A stretch of 64,000 nucleotides of DNA from Nocardioides euryhalodurans. Its GTDB lineage: Bacteria; Actinomycetota; Actinomycetes; Propionibacteriales; Nocardioidaceae. Below are positions 62,955-64,000 of the stretch, piece after piece (position 1 is the stretch's first letter; each line of letters begins with the position of its first letter). Both the position numbers and the translations under genes were made by a program. The notes under the pieces were generated by a model. It worked only from the letters and a program-made list of their open reading frames with translations, did not search any database and was not told where the DNA came from. The stretch spans positions 434,001 to 498,000 of the forward strand of contig NZ_CP038267.1 of the NCBI RefSeq assembly GCF_004564375.1. The letters are read 5' to 3'.

Positions 62955-64000
62955 TCAGCCCCGACGGGCAGGGTGGCCGCCGGGGACGGCCACCTCCGGG
63001 TCGTACGGCGTCCTGGTGTGGACGAACGTGGCGACCTCGAGGTGGCCCACGGTGCCGTCGGGGCAGCGGTGCACGTGGAGCGTCTCCCCCCGGTGGTAGC
63101 CGTCGACACCGACCAGCCGCCCCTCGCGCAGCACGAACCGGCTCCGGCCACCGGGCGCCGCGAGCGCACGCAGGTCGAGGCCGTCGTTGTGCCAGCGTAC
63201 CTCCACGGCCGAGTTCCCCCAGAACCACAGGCCGGGCAGGCCGGCCACCTCGGACGGCACCTCGGAGGTGGGGACCCACGGCTCGGGCACCTCGTCGATG
63301 AAGTCACCGTCGATCAGGTCCACCACCAGCCGTTCGGTGTCGACCCCGGTGGTCGCGTTGGTGAGCACCACGGCACCGATGCCGGAGCCGGGGTCGACGA
63401 AGACGCCGGCCATGAAGCCCGGCATGGTGCCGTTGTGGCCGACCAGCACTCCGCCGGCGTTGGTGGCGAGGCGCAGCCCCAGTCCGTAGGAGTCGGTGAC
63501 CGGCAGCGTCATCTCGTGCAGGGTCGAGGGGTCGAGCAGGTCGGGTCGGCCGCCGGCGAGGAACTGCCCCCACAGCACCAGGTCGCCCACCGTGGACCAC
63601 AGCTGGCCGGCCGGTGCCATGGCGCCCGTGTTGGTCAGCGGCTCGAGCGTGCGGACGCCGGTGAAGTGGTCGACGCTCCACCCGGGCTGCGCGTGCGGCC
63701 TCGGGAGGTAGGACGTCTGGGTCATGCCCAGCGGCGTGAGCAGCACGTCGTGGACCAGCGTGCGCCACGGCCGGCCGGTGACGCGGCACAGGACCTCGCC
63801 GAGCAGGCCGAACCCGAGGTTGGAGTAGTGGTACATCTCCCCGGGCCGCGCGACGCGTCCGGTGCCGTCGTTGGCCGCGGCCAGGGCCGCGAAGTCACTG
63901 CCGCGTGAGCGCTCCCACCACGGTCCGACCGGCTCGCTCTGCATCCCCGAGGTGTGGCTGAGCAGCTCGCGCAGGCTCGCCTCGGCGTACCCGACGTGGG
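62955..64000 (-). CDS. Serine hydrolase, beta-lactamase (class C) family, N-terminus beyond window
   Basis: At least 348 residues; the frame is open to the window edge. The segment LLSHTSGM just inside the edge follows the catalytic SxxK, which would lie outside. YHYSNLGFGLLGEVLCRVTG contains the YxN motif, and VGHNGTMPGFMAGVFVDP the HxG-type third motif (GHNG). This is a penicillin-binding/esterase type serine hydrolase with a C-terminal beta-rich domain of about 110 residues. Substrate unknown. Confidence 0.88.
   Translation of the reverse strand, partial: HVGYAEASLRELLSHTSGMQSEPVGPWWERSRGSDFAALAAANDGTGRVARPGEMYHYSNLGFGLLGEVLCRVTGRPWRTLVHDVLLTPLGMTQTSYLPRPHAQPGWSVDHFTGVRTLEPLTNTGAMAPAGQLWSTVGDLVLWGQFLAGGRPDLLDPSTLHEMTLPVTDSYGLGLRLATNAGGVLVGHNGTMPGFMAGVFVDPGSGIGAVVLTNATTGVDTERLVVDLIDGDFIDEVPEPWVPTSEVPSEVAGLPGLWFWGNSAVEVRWHNDGLDLRALAAPGGRSRFVLREGRLVGVDGYHRGETLHVHRCPDGTVGHLEVATFVHTRTPYDPEVAVPGGHPARRG

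Overview
The window is very GC-rich, densely packed DNA from an actinobacterium. It carries rbpA (an RNA polymerase-binding protein confined to Actinobacteria), an lnt-ppm operon like the mycobacterial one, many TANNNT -10 boxes 6-7 nt before start codons (leaderless transcripts), frequent GTG starts and 4-nt ATGA/GTGA gene overlaps. A Nocardioides-like member of the Propionibacteriales is my best guess, from gene content only. I saw no rRNA, tRNA, CRISPR array, insertion sequence or phage gene.

Region 1 (1-21164) is a surface-polysaccharide locus. The left part has the end of a glycosyltransferase, a PglK-like ABC flippase, three PAPS-type sulfotransferases and a second glycosyltransferase. 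After a 343-bp non-coding gap comes a long colinear run: a membrane-bound nucleotide-sugar 4,6-dehydratase, a Wzz/BY-kinase chain-length protein, a nucleotide-sugar dehydrogenase, a PqqD-like protein with a NTP_transf_5-type nucleotidyltransferase, a third glycosyltransferase, a GNAT transferase, a polytopic Wzy-like membrane protein, a DegT aminotransferase and two LuxR-type regulators. The run ends in a tandem duplication of a PqqD-like plus HprK-like pair, in which the second kinase-like protein has lost its P-loop. From 10087 to 21164 almost every gene overlaps the next by 1-8 nt. The product is probably a sulfated, amino-sugar- and uronate-containing polysaccharide. The PqqD/HprK/nucleotidyltransferase set recalls RiPP (lasso peptide) tailoring genes, but no RiPP-forming enzymes are present.

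Region 2 (21250-22474), convergent with it across a strong hairpin, encodes two Tat-exported cysteine-containing proteins with nearly identical signal peptides and a 40-residue peptide with a TTG start. Region 3 (22582-27988) is a lysine degradation module: kamA diverges from kdd-kamD-kamE-kal; the cleavage enzyme Kce is not in the window. A 433-bp non-coding stretch with several inverted repeats follows.

Region 4 (28422-43844) holds lnt-ppm-fxsA, rbpA behind a sigma-R-type promoter, an UMF1-type MFS transporter with a glycerophosphodiesterase, a zinc-ribbon protein, an XRE-MurA fusion with a palindromic operator over its promoter, a zinc alcohol dehydrogenase, a PhoD-like phosphatase, a 52-residue zinc-ribbon-like protein, a class V aminotransferase, a GNAT protein and the arginine antiporter/deiminase pair. 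Region 5 (43925-64000) is mostly housekeeping: a UvrA2-like ATPase, a VOC protein, pyrophosphatase, class E sortase, cyclophilin lipoprotein, OsmC, a second class V aminotransferase, an S55 (SpoIVB-like) secreted peptidase, FdhD, a cysteine-free HesB-like protein, SbcCD, TldD/TldE, a small membrane protein, a CHAD protein and a truncated serine hydrolase.
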